This document shows positions 44,630 to 53,293 of a stretch of 64,000 nt of DNA, one piece after another (within the stretch, counting starts at the first letter, position 1; the number at the start of each line of letters is the position of its first letter). The notes under the pieces were generated by a model. The model did no database searches. It was given only the letters and a program-made list of their open reading frames with translations, and was not told the DNA's origin. Source of the DNA: Eubacterium sp. CAG:274 (lineage in GTDB: Bacteria; Bacillota; Clostridia; Lachnospirales; CAG-274); assembly GCA_000432155.1 (NCBI GenBank), contig FR888502.1, forward strand, positions 23,529 to 87,528. Reading direction: 5' to 3'. The position numbers and the translations under genes are program-made.

Positions 44630-45001
44630 CTAATTTTTATTAGTGTTTTTAGCCTTAAAACCTTTGTAAATTTCATATGCTCCTACAATGAGGAGAAAAA
44701 CAGAAAAACACTTCCTAAGTATAGTATCGTCTAGTTTTAAAGCACATAATGTGCCTATTATTGTGCCTATTATACCAAAAACTATTAAAAGCCACAAGTT
44801 ATTTTTTTCTATTTGCCTATTTTTGATATGAATTGTAAGGGCTGTAATGGCCGTAGGTATAAAATAAATTAAGTTTACTGCCTGTGCTGTTTTTTGGTCA
44901 AAACCTAAAAATATTGTCATTATTGGTATAAGTATTGTGCCACCACCAATACCCATTCCACCTATTATTCCAGATAAAAAACCGGTTATTATTAACGCCA
45001 T
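44630..45001 (-). CDS. Half-size TauE/SafE membrane transporter, second half
   Basis: A 123-residue protein with about four hydrophobic helices. GIIGGMGIGGGTILIPIMTIFLG near the N-terminus is the TauE/SafE repeat, which normally occurs twice in one protein of about 250 residues. It overlaps the end of the upstream half by 10 bases. The pair probably forms a heterodimer that exports sulfur compounds or other anions; substrate unknown. Confidence 0.85.
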   Translation of the reverse strand: MALIITGFLSGIIGGMGIGGGTILIPIMTIFLGFDQKTAQAVNLIYFIPTAITALTIHIKNRQIEKNNLWLLIVFGIIGTIIGTLCALKLDDTILRKCFSVFLLIVGAYEIYKGFKAKNTNKN

Positions 45002-45351
45002 AATAGTGATTTCACTCCTGCTATAATCATTATTCCACCAAAAATGTAGTGTAGATATTTGACAGATATTTTGTTTAGTAATTTTGCTCCAGTCAATCCA
45101 CCGGCTATGCCACCAATGGAAACAAGTCCTAAGGTTTTAAGGTCAATATGAAGTTTATAGTAATACAAAAAGGCACTTATAACAGTCAGAGGCAGTATAA
45201 TGGCTATGGCTGTTGCGTGGGCTTTGTGAGGTTCTGTTTTCATAAATTTTTCAAGACAGGGAACAACAACAGTACCACCACCAGAGCCTAAAAAGCCGTT
45301 GGCAATACCTGTTATTATGCCTATAATACAGGGTAAAATTTTATTTTTCAT
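44992..45351 (-). CDS. Half-size TauE/SafE membrane transporter, first half
   Basis: A 119-residue, four-helix protein. GIANGFLGSGGGTVVVPCLEKFM near residue 15 is the TauE/SafE motif, and HKAHATAIAIILPLTVISAF is the next conserved stretch. It ends properly at a stop, with the next half starting inside its last codons, so the split is not a frameshift artefact. AAGGAG-like sequence lies upstream of ATG 45351. Confidence 0.85.
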   Translation of the reverse strand: MKNKILPCIIGIITGIANGFLGSGGGTVVVPCLEKFMKTEPHKAHATAIAIILPLTVISAFLYYYKLHIDLKTLGLVSIGGIAGGLTGAKLLNKISVKYLHYIFGGIMIIAGVKSLLWR

Positions 45352-45471
45352 ATTTTTCTCCTTTTTATTTGTTATAACCTAGTATAACCAGTAAAATAGG
45401 CAATATGCTCACTTGTAAAAAAGGCTGTTTTGTGATACTATAAAATAGATTAATTATGGAGGTTTTAGGCT

Positions 45472-46446
45472 ATGGAATGGAAAGAAGTAAAAATATATAC
45501 AACTACAGAGGGTATTGAGCCAGTAAGTGCTATGCTTTTAGAAACTGGTGTAACTGGTATTCAGGTAGAAGATGACAGAGAATTAAAGGAATATCTTAAT
45601 ACAAGTAGCGAATTTTGGGACTATGTAGACGAAGAACTTTTAAACAAGCCTATTGGAGAAACTAAGGTTACAGTTTATGTAAGTGAAAATCCTTATGGCC
45701 ACGAAATATTTTTAAATATTAAGGCTGGCGTTGAAAGATTAAAGTCAATGGATATAGGTCTTGATTTAGGTAGACTTGCCATTGAAATAAAGAGCAACTT
45801 AGATGACCAGGAATGGCTTAACAAGTGGAAAGAATTTTATAAGCCTTTCTGTGTAGGTAACAGAATTTTTGTAAAGCCTGTTTGGGAAGATATGGAAGCT
45901 CCAGACGGCAGAGTTACATTTAAAATTAACCCTGGTCATGTTTTTGGTACAGGTCTTCATCAGACTACACAGCTTTGTATGTTACAGCTTGAAAAATATA
46001 TTGATGAAAATTCAGTTGTAGCCGATTTAGGTTGTGGTAGTGGTATTCTTTCTGTTGTAGCACTTTTACTTGGTGCAAAGAGTGCCTTTGCTGTTGATAT
46101 TGATGCAAATGCTATTAAAACAGCTTATGAAAATGCTGACCTTAGTGGTGTAGACAAGAGCAAATACTATGTTACAAGTGGTAATGTAATTGATGATAAG
46201 GCTTTACAGGACGAAATCGGTTATGACAAGTACGATGTTGTTGTAGCAAATATTATTGCCGATGTTATTTGTGCCATTAGTCCAGTTGTTCCAAAACAGC
46301 TTAAAAAGGGTGGCGTATTTATTGCCTCTGGTATTATTAAGGATAGAATTGACGATGTTTACAAGGCACTTGCTGAAGTTGGTTTAAAGGTTATAGATAC
46401 TTCTATAAAGGACGAATGGGTATCTATTACATCTATTAAGGAGTGA
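45472..46446 (+). CDS. prmA: Ribosomal protein L11 methyltransferase
   Basis: PrmA trimethylates ribosomal protein L11 using SAM. The N-terminal substrate-recognition domain of the 324-residue protein begins MEWKEVKIYTTTEGIEPVSAML. The methyltransferase core has VFGTGLHQTTQLCM near residue 160, ADLGCGSGILSVVALLLGA (SAM motif I) near 184, and DVVVANIIADVI near 255. It is the first gene of a prmA-rsmE-desulfurase-thiI run. Confidence 0.95.
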   Translation: MEWKEVKIYTTTEGIEPVSAMLLETGVTGIQVEDDRELKEYLNTSSEFWDYVDEELLNKPIGETKVTVYVSENPYGHEIFLNIKAGVERLKSMDIGLDLGRLAIEIKSNLDDQEWLNKWKEFYKPFCVGNRIFVKPVWEDMEAPDGRVTFKINPGHVFGTGLHQTTQLCMLQLEKYIDENSVVADLGCGSGILSVVALLLGAKSAFAVDIDANAIKTAYENADLSGVDKSKYYVTSGNVIDDKALQDEIGYDKYDVVVANIIADVICAISPVVPKQLKKGGVFIASGIIKDRIDDVYKALAEVGLKVIDTSIKDEWVSITSIKE

Positions 46447-46450
46447 TACT

Positions 46451-47179
46451 GTGCCTAAATTCTTTGTAAACAAAAACAATATTTCTGACCATACAGTAAC
46501 TCTTGACGGAGATAATGCAAGACATATTGCCATGGTTCTTCGTGGCAAAGTTGGCGACGAAATAACTGTAGGCGACGGAGAGGGCAGAGATTATACCTGT
46601 AAACTTACTGAAATAGATAAGAAATGCGTAACAGCTGAAATTACAGATATTTTTACAAATGACAATGAGCCAAAAGTAAAAATAACTTTATTTCAGGGAC
46701 TTCCAAAGGCTGACAAAATGGAGCTTGTAATACAGAAGTGTATTGAAATAGGCGTTGACTCTATTGTTCCAGTAAAAACTGAACATACAGTTGTAAAATT
46801 AGATGGTAAAGAAGAAAAGAAAATTGCTCGTTGGAATAAAATAGCAGAGTCAGCAGCAAAACAATGTGGCAGAGGTAAAATACCTGTTGTTGAAAATGTT
46901 ATGACTTTTAAGCAGGCTGTTGAAAAAGCAAAAAGCCTTGATATGGCAATAATTCCTTACGAAAAGGAAGAAAAGAATACACTTAAAGCTGTTACAAAGG
47001 AATTTAAAGGTACTTCTATAGGTGTTTTCATTGGTCCAGAGGGTGGTTTTTCAAATGATGAAATTGCTCTTGCGGGAGAAAATGGCATAACTTCTGTTAC
47101 TCTCGGAAAGAGAATATTGAGAACAGAAACTGCCGGTCTTGTAACATCAGTTATTTTGCTTTACGAATTGGAGGAATAA
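46451..47179 (+). CDS. rsmE: 16S rRNA (uracil-1498-N3)-methyltransferase
   Basis: RsmE is a SPOUT-fold enzyme that methylates U1498 of 16S rRNA. The 242-residue product has a PUA-like N-terminus (HIAMVLRGKVGDEITVGDG) and the knot region IGVFIGPEGGFSNDEIALA, with LGKRILRTETAG near the end. Its GTG start at 46451 has AAGGAG (46438-46443) upstream and follows prmA by 4 bases, a widespread gene pair. Confidence 0.95.
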   Translation: MPKFFVNKNNISDHTVTLDGDNARHIAMVLRGKVGDEITVGDGEGRDYTCKLTEIDKKCVTAEITDIFTNDNEPKVKITLFQGLPKADKMELVIQKCIEIGVDSIVPVKTEHTVVKLDGKEEKKIARWNKIAESAAKQCGRGKIPVVENVMTFKQAVEKAKSLDMAIIPYEKEEKNTLKAVTKEFKGTSIGVFIGPEGGFSNDEIALAGENGITSVTLGKRILRTETAGLVTSVILLYELEE

Positions 47180-47181
47180 AA

Positions 47182-48318
47182 GTGATTTACTTTGACAATG
47201 GTTCAACAACTAAAATTAGTGAGCCTGTCTATGAAAAATTATGCGATTTTTTGAAAAATAATTTTGCTAATCCGTCATCACTTCACAGTATAGGTTTTGA
47301 GGCTGAAAAGGAATTAATAGAGGCCAGAAAGAAAGTGGCAAATGCCCTTAATGTTACTCCAGATGAAATTTATTTTACAAGTGGTGGAACAGAGGCAAAT
47401 AATACAGCTGTTTTAGGTATTGCTGAGGCATACAAAAAGAGAGGTAATAAGGTTATTACTTCAAATATTGAACATCCCTCTGTAGCTGACAGCTTTAAAG
47501 AGTTAGAGGCAAGAGGTTTTGAAGTTGTTACACTTAATGCTGATGAAAAGGGTTATATTAATCTTGAAGAATTGGAAAGAGAAGTAGACGAAAATACAAT
47601 TCTTGTCAGCATAATGTATGTAAATAATGAAGTTGGTACTGTTCAGCCTATAGAAAAAATTGCAGAAATTATAAAAAGTAAAAATAAAAATTGTATTTTC
47701 CATACAGATTGCGTTCAGGCCTTTGGCAAGCACCCTATAAATGGCAAACATTTTGATGCTATTTCTGTAAGTGGTCATAAAATACATTGTCCAAAGGGTG
47801 TAGGTGTTTTATATCTCAGAAAAGGTGTAAGAGCCAAAAATCTCCACTTTGGCGGTGGTCAGGAAAAGGGCTTCAGACCGGGTACAGAAAACACAGGGTC
47901 TATTGTGGCTATGGGTCTTGGTGCTGAAATAGTTAAAAGAGATTTGGAAAAGAATTTTGAAAAAGTTAAGGCTGTTAAGGAAAAGTTAATGACTATTTGC
48001 GATATTTTGCCAGATGTTTATGTAAACGGCGATAGTGAAAATGGTAGTCCTTACATATTGAATTTAAGTTTTGAAGGAGTAAAGGGAGAAGTTCTCTTAC
48101 ACGCCCTTGAAAATTACGAGATATATGTAGCAACAGGTTCAGCTTGTTCAAGCAGGGCTAAAGAAAAGAAGAAAATAGTTGATTACTTAATTGACGGCAG
48201 AGGTTCTAGTACAGTTCGTTTTAGCTTTGATTGTGAAAACACAGTTGAAGAAGCTGAAAAGGTAATTGAGGTTTTAAAGGAACAAGTTCCTATGCTTAGA
48301 ATGTTCCAGCCAAGATAA
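47182..48318 (+). CDS. Cysteine desulfurase, NifS/IscS type
   Basis: A PLP enzyme that takes sulfur from cysteine as a persulfide. The 378-residue protein has YFDNGSTTKISEPV at the start, the PLP-binding Lys in SVSGHKIHCPKGVG near residue 206, and the persulfide Cys in VATGSACSSRAKEKKK near residue 325. It lies 10 bases upstream of thiI, so its main client is probably tRNA thiolation, as for NifZ-ThiI in Bacillus. GTG start with GGAGG at 47170-47174. Confidence 0.93.
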   Translation: MIYFDNGSTTKISEPVYEKLCDFLKNNFANPSSLHSIGFEAEKELIEARKKVANALNVTPDEIYFTSGGTEANNTAVLGIAEAYKKRGNKVITSNIEHPSVADSFKELEARGFEVVTLNADEKGYINLEELEREVDENTILVSIMYVNNEVGTVQPIEKIAEIIKSKNKNCIFHTDCVQAFGKHPINGKHFDAISVSGHKIHCPKGVGVLYLRKGVRAKNLHFGGGQEKGFRPGTENTGSIVAMGLGAEIVKRDLEKNFEKVKAVKEKLMTICDILPDVYVNGDSENGSPYILNLSFEGVKGEVLLHALENYEIYVATGSACSSRAKEKKKIVDYLIDGRGSSTVRFSFDCENTVEEAEKVIEVLKEQVPMLRMFQPR

Positions 48319-48328
48319 AGGAGAAAAT

Positions 48329-49504
48329 ATGAAAAAGGTACTTTTGGTCAAGTATGGCGAAATTGCTATGCGTGGCAAAAATAGATATTTAGTAGAAAAC
48401 AGACTTATAACTACTATTATAAACAGACTTAAAGATTACGAGGGCTACAAGGTTTATAAGGAACAGGGTAGAATACTTGTTCTCAACGAAATTACTGATG
48501 TAGATTATGACACAGTAGTTCCTCTTGTAGTAAATATATTAGGTGTTACAGCAGTATGCCCTTGTTGGGAAGTAGATGACCAGTCTATTGAAAATTTAAG
48601 AGAAGTTGCTTTACAGCAGTTTAAGGAAAGCTATCCTAACGGTGGAGTTTCTTTCAAGGTTGTGACAAAGCGTTCTGACAAGAGATACCCTATGACAGGT
48701 AATGAAGTAAGTGCAGAAGTAGGTGGATATATTCTCAACAATATGCCAAATCTTACTGTTGATGTTCACGAGCCGGAAGTTAAGTTGATGGTAGAATTGA
48801 GAAATAATGCCTATATTTATAGCAAACTTATTTATGGCTTTGGTGGCTTGCCATATGGTGCATCAGGCAGAGCTACTGTACTTATGTCAGGCGGTATAGA
48901 TAGTCCAGTTGCAGCATTCCTTACTGCTAAAAGAGGTGTAGAAGTGGAGGCTGTTTACTTTGATTCTCCACCTTATACATCAGAAAGAGCAAAGCAGAAA
49001 GTTTTAGATTTAGCAGAAAGAGTTGCAGTATTTACAGGTAGTTTTAAACTTTATGTTGTGCCATTTACTAAAACTCAGCTTACAATTTACCAAAATACTC
49101 CACCAGAAAAAATGACTATACTTTTAAAGAGAGCAATGCTCAAGGCTGCTAGACTTGTAGCAGAGAAAAATAAGAGTATGGCACTTGTAACAGGAGATAG
49201 TATTGGTCAGGTAGCAAGTCAGACTATGCACGCAATAAATGCTATTGATTCAGCTGTAACAGATATGCCTGTTCTTCGTCCTCTTTGTGCTATGGATAAA
49301 CAGGAAATAGTAGATTGGGCAAGAAAAATAGGTACTTTTGATATTTCAATAAGACCATATGAAGATTGTTGTACAGTTTTCGTAGCAAAACACCCAGAAA
49401 CTAAGCCAAAAAAATCTATAATAGAAAATATAGAAAGAAAAATTGAAGGTCTTGATGAACTTATTGAACAGGCTGTAGAAGAAAGTAAAATATACGAATT
49501 TTAA
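48329..49504 (+). CDS. thiI: tRNA 4-thiouridine synthase
   Basis: ThiI activates U8 of tRNA for thiolation and also supports thiamine thiazole synthesis. The 391-residue form has an N-terminal ferredoxin-like/THUMP part (LVKYGEIAMRGKNR, then GGLPYGASGRA) and a PP-loop LMSGGIDSPVA near residue 188. It lacks the C-terminal rhodanese domain of the E. coli enzyme, which fits direct sulfur transfer from the adjacent desulfurase. Confidence 0.95.
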   Translation: MKKVLLVKYGEIAMRGKNRYLVENRLITTIINRLKDYEGYKVYKEQGRILVLNEITDVDYDTVVPLVVNILGVTAVCPCWEVDDQSIENLREVALQQFKESYPNGGVSFKVVTKRSDKRYPMTGNEVSAEVGGYILNNMPNLTVDVHEPEVKLMVELRNNAYIYSKLIYGFGGLPYGASGRATVLMSGGIDSPVAAFLTAKRGVEVEAVYFDSPPYTSERAKQKVLDLAERVAVFTGSFKLYVVPFTKTQLTIYQNTPPEKMTILLKRAMLKAARLVAEKNKSMALVTGDSIGQVASQTMHAINAIDSAVTDMPVLRPLCAMDKQEIVDWARKIGTFDISIRPYEDCCTVFVAKHPETKPKKSIIENIERKIEGLDELIEQAVEESKIYEF

Positions 49505-49508
49505 AAAC

Positions 49509-49538
49509 AAGGCATATTCCGAAAGGGGTATGCCTTTT
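49509..49538 (+). terminator. Terminator after thiI
   Basis: AAGGCATATTCC pairs with GGGGTATGCCTT around GAAA, followed by T's. Confidence 0.85.
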
Positions 49539-49676
49539 GTAGTGTAGTAATATTATATTGTAATTTTTACTAAATTTGGAGAATATAAATAGTGAAAATC
49601 CACTAATTGACAAAATTTTATCAAAGTGGTAGAATAGAATTGATAAAAAAATAACAAAGTTTTGGAGGGTTTTACT

Positions 49677-50777
49677 ATGGCTAGAATTATTGGTTCACCA
49701 AGTCGTTATATACAGGGAAAAGGCACTCTTGCTGAAATTACTAAATATACTGAAAGATTAGGTAAAAAGTTACTTATTCTCGTTAGTAAAAGCGGTAAAA
49801 AGAGAGTAGAGGAGAAGATTAATAAGGCTGTTGAGGGGACAGATACTACGGTTGTATGGGAAATATTCAATGGGGAATGTTCAAAGAGCGAAGTTAATAG
49901 AATAGGGGAAAATTTAAAGAAAGAAAAATGTGATGTTGTAGTAGGTATTGGTGGGGGAAAAATACTTGATACTGCAAAGGCTGTTGCATATTATGAGGAT
50001 ATAGCTGTTGTTTGTGTGCCAACTGCTGCATCTACTGACGCACCTTGTTCAGCTTTATCAGTTCTCTATACTGATGACGGTCAGTTTGATGAATATTTAT
50101 GGTTGCCAGCTAATCCGGACATAATTCTTTTGGATACAGATATTATTGTTGCTGCACCTGTAAGATTAATTGTTTCAGGTATGGGCGATGCTCTTGCAAC
50201 ATATTTTGAAACTAGAGCCTGTATGAGGTCAAATACTACTAGCTGTATGGGTGGTAGTGTTTCAAAGACAGCTATGGCACTTTCTGAACTTTGTTTCAAA
50301 ACTCTTATGGAAGACGGAGCTAAGGCTTTACTTGCTGTAAATGCTGGTGCTTGTACTCCTGCTGTTGAAAATATTATTGAGGCTAATACTTATCTTTCTG
50401 GCATTGGCTTTGAAAGTGGTGGTATTGCTGCTGCTCATGCTATTCACAATGGTCTTACTTGTATAGAAGAAACACATGGTATGTACCATGGCGAAAAGGT
50501 TGCCTTTGGTGTACTTTCTCAGCTTGTATTGGAAAATGTTTCAACTGAGGATTTAGAAGAAGTTGTTGAATTCTGTATCAACATTGGCTTACCAGTTACA
50601 TTTGAAGAATTAGGTATTAAGAAACTTGATGAAGAAAAACTTATGGAGGCAGCAACTCTTGCTTGTGCTGAAGGGGATACAGCTCACAATATGCCTTTTG
50701 AAGTTACTCCTGAAAGTGTGTACAATGCTATGCTTGCAGCTGACAGAATTGGTCACTACTACAAAGATTACGAATAA
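49677..50777 (+). CDS. gldA: Glycerol dehydrogenase-like iron/zinc alcohol dehydrogenase
   Basis: About 366 residues of the iron-containing alcohol dehydrogenase family, GldA branch: MARIIGSPSRYIQGKG at the start, the NAD-binding VGIGGGKILDTAKAVA near residue 92, and PTAASTDAPCSALSVLY. Metal ligands are supplied by the Asp in GMGDALATYFE and His residues in AAAHAIHNGLT and ETHGMYHGEKVAFG. It likely oxidises glycerol or related diols with NAD. ATG 49677 with GGAGGG (49664-49669) is preferred over TTG 49662. Confidence 0.9.
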   Translation: MARIIGSPSRYIQGKGTLAEITKYTERLGKKLLILVSKSGKKRVEEKINKAVEGTDTTVVWEIFNGECSKSEVNRIGENLKKEKCDVVVGIGGGKILDTAKAVAYYEDIAVVCVPTAASTDAPCSALSVLYTDDGQFDEYLWLPANPDIILLDTDIIVAAPVRLIVSGMGDALATYFETRACMRSNTTSCMGGSVSKTAMALSELCFKTLMEDGAKALLAVNAGACTPAVENIIEANTYLSGIGFESGGIAAAHAIHNGLTCIEETHGMYHGEKVAFGVLSQLVLENVSTEDLEEVVEFCINIGLPVTFEELGIKKLDEEKLMEAATLACAEGDTAHNMPFEVTPESVYNAMLAADRIGHYYKDYE

Positions 50778-50793
50778 AATAAACTACTTCAAT

Positions 50794-50829
50794 AAAAAAA
50801 GGACTTTGCGATTTTGCAAAGTCCTTTTT
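50794..50829. terminator. Bidirectional terminator between gldA and tyrS
   Basis: AAAAGGACTTTGC (50797-50809) pairs perfectly with GCAAAGTCCTTTT (50816-50828). A and T runs flank both sides, so it can end both convergent genes. Confidence 0.9.
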
Positions 50830-50843
50830 ATGTGTATACTAAA

Positions 50844-52070
50844 TTATTTAACCTTTAACTGGTGGAAAGTCTTTTTACCTTTCTGAATCATAATGATACC
50901 GTCTTCATCACACATTTCAGCAGTAATAACTGTACCAATATCAGTAACCTTTTCTTCGTTTACTCTTACGCCACCCTGCTGTACAAGGCGTCTGCCTTCA
51001 CCTCTACTAGGGATAAGTTTACACTTTTCAAGAACTTCAATAATCTGTAAACCTTCGCCTAATTCGTCCTTAGTGATTTCAGTTGTTGGAACAGAGCCAC
51101 CCTTTGCACCACCAGCAAATAAAGATTTAGCAGCTGTATCAGCCTTTTTAGCTTCTTCTTCGCCATGAACAAGAGCAGTAAGTTCGTAAGCAAGGATTTC
51201 CTTAGCCTTGTTAAGCTGGCTACCTTCCCACTTATCCATTTCGTCAATCTGTTCAAGAGGGAGGAAAGTGAGCATTCTGAGACACTTTAATACATCAGCA
51301 TCGGCAACATTTCTCCAGTACTGGTAGAAGTCATATGGAGAAGTTTTCTTAGGGTCAAGCCATACAGCACCTGACTGAGTTTTACCCATCTTCTTACCTT
51401 CTGAATTAAGGAGAAGTGTAATAGTCATAGCATAAGCATCTTTACCTAACTTTCGTCTGATAAGTTCTGTACCACCGAGCATATTACTCCACTGGTCATC
51501 GCCACCAAACTGCATATTACAACCATATTCCTTGTAAAGGTTGAAGAAGTCGTAACTCTGCATAATCATATAGTTAAATTCAAGGAAAGAAAGACCCTTT
51601 TCCATTCTCTGCTTGTAACATTCAGCTGTAAGCATTCTGTTTACACTAAAGTGAGCACCTACATCTCTTAAAAGTTCAATGTAGTTAAGATTCATAAGCC
51701 AGTCAGCATTGTTTACAAGAAGTGCCTTGCCGTCAGAAAAGTCAATAAATCTTTCCATCTGCTTTTTAAAGCAATCTACATTGTGCTGAATAGTTTCTGG
51801 TGTCATCATCTGACGCATATCAGTTCTGCCAGATGGGTCACCAACCATAGCTGTACCACCACCAATAAGGGCAATAGGCTTGTTACCTGCCATCTGTAAT
51901 CTCTTCATAAGGCAAAGAGCCATAAAGTGACCAACATGTAAACTGTCAGCAGTAGGGTCAAAACCAATGTAGAAAGTAGCTTTACCATTGTTAATAAGTT
52001 CTTTGATTTCTTCTTCGTCTGTAAGCTGTGCAAGAAGACCTCTTGCCTTTAACTCGTCAAAAATAGTCAT
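50844..52070 (-). CDS. tyrS: Tyrosyl-tRNA synthetase
   Basis: TyrS charges tRNA-Tyr. The 408-residue protein is a class I synthetase with the HIGH-type motif [12 protein letters not shown] near residue 43 and the KMSKS-equivalent [13 protein letters not shown] near residue 230. An S4 RNA-binding domain forms the last ~65 residues. A Tyr T-box leader precedes it. Confidence 0.96.
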   Translation of the reverse strand: MTIFDELKARGLLAQLTDEEEIKELINNGKATFYIGFDPTADSLHVGHFMALCLMKRLQMAGNKPIALIGGGTAMVGDPSGRTDMRQMMTPETIQHNVDCFKKQMERFIDFSDGKALLVNNADWLMNLNYIELLRDVGAHFSVNRMLTAECYKQRMEKGLSFLEFNYMIMQSYDFFNLYKEYGCNMQFGGDDQWSNMLGGTELIRRKLGKDAYAMTITLLLNSEGKKMGKTQSGAVWLDPKKTSPYDFYQYWRNVADADVLKCLRMLTFLPLEQIDEMDKWEGSQLNKAKEILAYELTALVHGEEEAKKADTAAKSLFAGGAKGGSVPTTEITKDELGEGLQIIEVLEKCKLIPSRGEGRRLVQQGGVRVNEEKVTDIGTVITAEMCDEDGIIMIQKGKKTFHQLKVK

Positions 52071-52092
52071 TGTTTTACCTCCGTTAATAAAT

Positions 52093-52322
52093 AAAAAAGG
52101 GTATTCCCAATCCCAAAGGACGAGAATACCCGTGTTACCACCTTAATTCACAGACAAAAAATGCCTGCCTCAAACTCCCCATAAAGGAGGGACAACCTTT
52201 TTGCTCCAAAGCTGTAACTAACCTGAATTTACTGAGTTCCTTTCAGCCACCGGAACACTCTCTGGGTTGTAACAAAACAGGCATATTGACTTTTTCATCG
52301 CAAATAACTGGAATAAATAATA
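52093..52322 (-). promoter_or_regulatory. tyrS T-box: T-box leader of tyrS
   Basis: On the minus strand the leader contains a GCGATGAAAAAG K-turn-like start, CAGAGAG, a CCGGTGGCTGAAAG distal loop, a likely TAC tyrosine specifier (plus 52216-52214), and the T-box bulge AAGGTGGTAACACGGG (about 52145-52130). The bulge UGGU matches the ACCA end of tRNA-Tyr. The terminator GGGTATTC/GAATACCC with T's lies at 52093-52131. Confidence 0.9.
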
Positions 52323-52345
52323 ACATATAAAAAATTTAATGTCAA
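52317..52345 (-). promoter_or_regulatory. tyrS promoter
   Basis: Minus strand TTGACA (52345-52340), 17 bases, TATTAT (52322-52317). Confidence 0.75.
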
Positions 52346-52347
52346 GA

Positions 52348-53223
52348 TTAGACAATGCTTTTCCAGTAAATTCTATTGTTTTCAACATAGGTTTGGGCTT
52401 TACCTTGCTGTTGTAGGTATGTCAAATAACTTTTTAGTGTTGACTGAACAGTCATATACTGGCTATAGCCCATTTTGTAGCCCAACCTATCGGCGACAGC
52501 CTTTGTTAATTCTTCTGGAGAAAGGGGAGTTTTACATTCTTCCCACACGATTTCAGCTACTTCATTTACAGTATTCTTATTTGCTTCAGCAATAGGTCTA
52601 AAGTCTTCAGTAGGTGTGCTATGAGCTGGAACATATATTTTAGCATTTACATTTAAAGCCTTGTCAATAGAGTTTAAAAAGCCGGCTATATCGTAAATGT
52701 ATATTATTTTAGTTTTTCTAAATGTAATAGGGTCAACAACGCAATCTCCAACGAAGAATACATCGTCTGGAGTTTTTATGCCTATCATATATCCAGTATG
52801 TCCAGGCAGAGGAATGTATTCAAGAGGTAAATCCGCCTTATCCAAATTTTCTCCGTAGTGGGGCTGATGAACATAGTACCTTGTAAGCATTTCTTTTGGT
52901 GGATTTGATGCACAGACAAAGGCTGGATTTAGAAAACTGTCATTCATAAAGGCTATATCATTGGAATTTGCATATACTTTACAGCCATATTTTTCTATAA
53001 GGCTTTGGTTGTTAAAAATATGGTCAGTATGAGAATGGGTATTTACAATAGCTTTTACATTCCAACCTTTTTCGTCTAATGTTCGCATAAGTCTTTTGCC
53101 TGATGATTTATCATCGCCACTATCTATAAGGCAAACATCTTTTTCGTTTAGTTTATAAATACCAACATTTGAAAAACAGTTAAAGCAATATGTGTTTTCT
53201 CCAAGCTGTGTTAAATCGTACAT
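52348..53223 (-). CDS. MBL-fold metallo-hydrolase
   Basis: A 291-residue protein with the metallo-beta-lactamase core. NTHSHTDHIF near residue 60 is the HxHxDH dinuclear metal site; further ligands are supplied in PLPGHTGYMIG (His), FFVGDCVV (Asp) and YVPAHSTP (His). The C-terminal ~75 residues look like a winged-helix extension. Such proteins act as glyoxalase II-like or ribonuclease-like hydrolases; the substrate cannot be told. It starts downstream of the thrS terminator. Confidence 0.85.
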   Translation of the reverse strand: MYDLTQLGENTYCFNCFSNVGIYKLNEKDVCLIDSGDDKSSGKRLMRTLDEKGWNVKAIVNTHSHTDHIFNNQSLIEKYGCKVYANSNDIAFMNDSFLNPAFVCASNPPKEMLTRYYVHQPHYGENLDKADLPLEYIPLPGHTGYMIGIKTPDDVFFVGDCVVDPITFRKTKIIYIYDIAGFLNSIDKALNVNAKIYVPAHSTPTEDFRPIAEANKNTVNEVAEIVWEECKTPLSPEELTKAVADRLGYKMGYSQYMTVQSTLKSYLTYLQQQGKAQTYVENNRIYWKSIV

Positions 53224-53244
53224 AAAATCCCCCTATAAAATTAT

Positions 53245-53271
53245 AAAAAATGGGAGGCTTTTGACCTCCCA
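53245..53271 (-). terminator. Terminator after thrS
   Basis: TGGGAGG (53251-53257) pairs with CCTCCCA (53265-53271), followed by T6 on the minus strand. Confidence 0.9.
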
Positions 53272-53293
53272 TAGTTATTCTAATAATTAAAAA

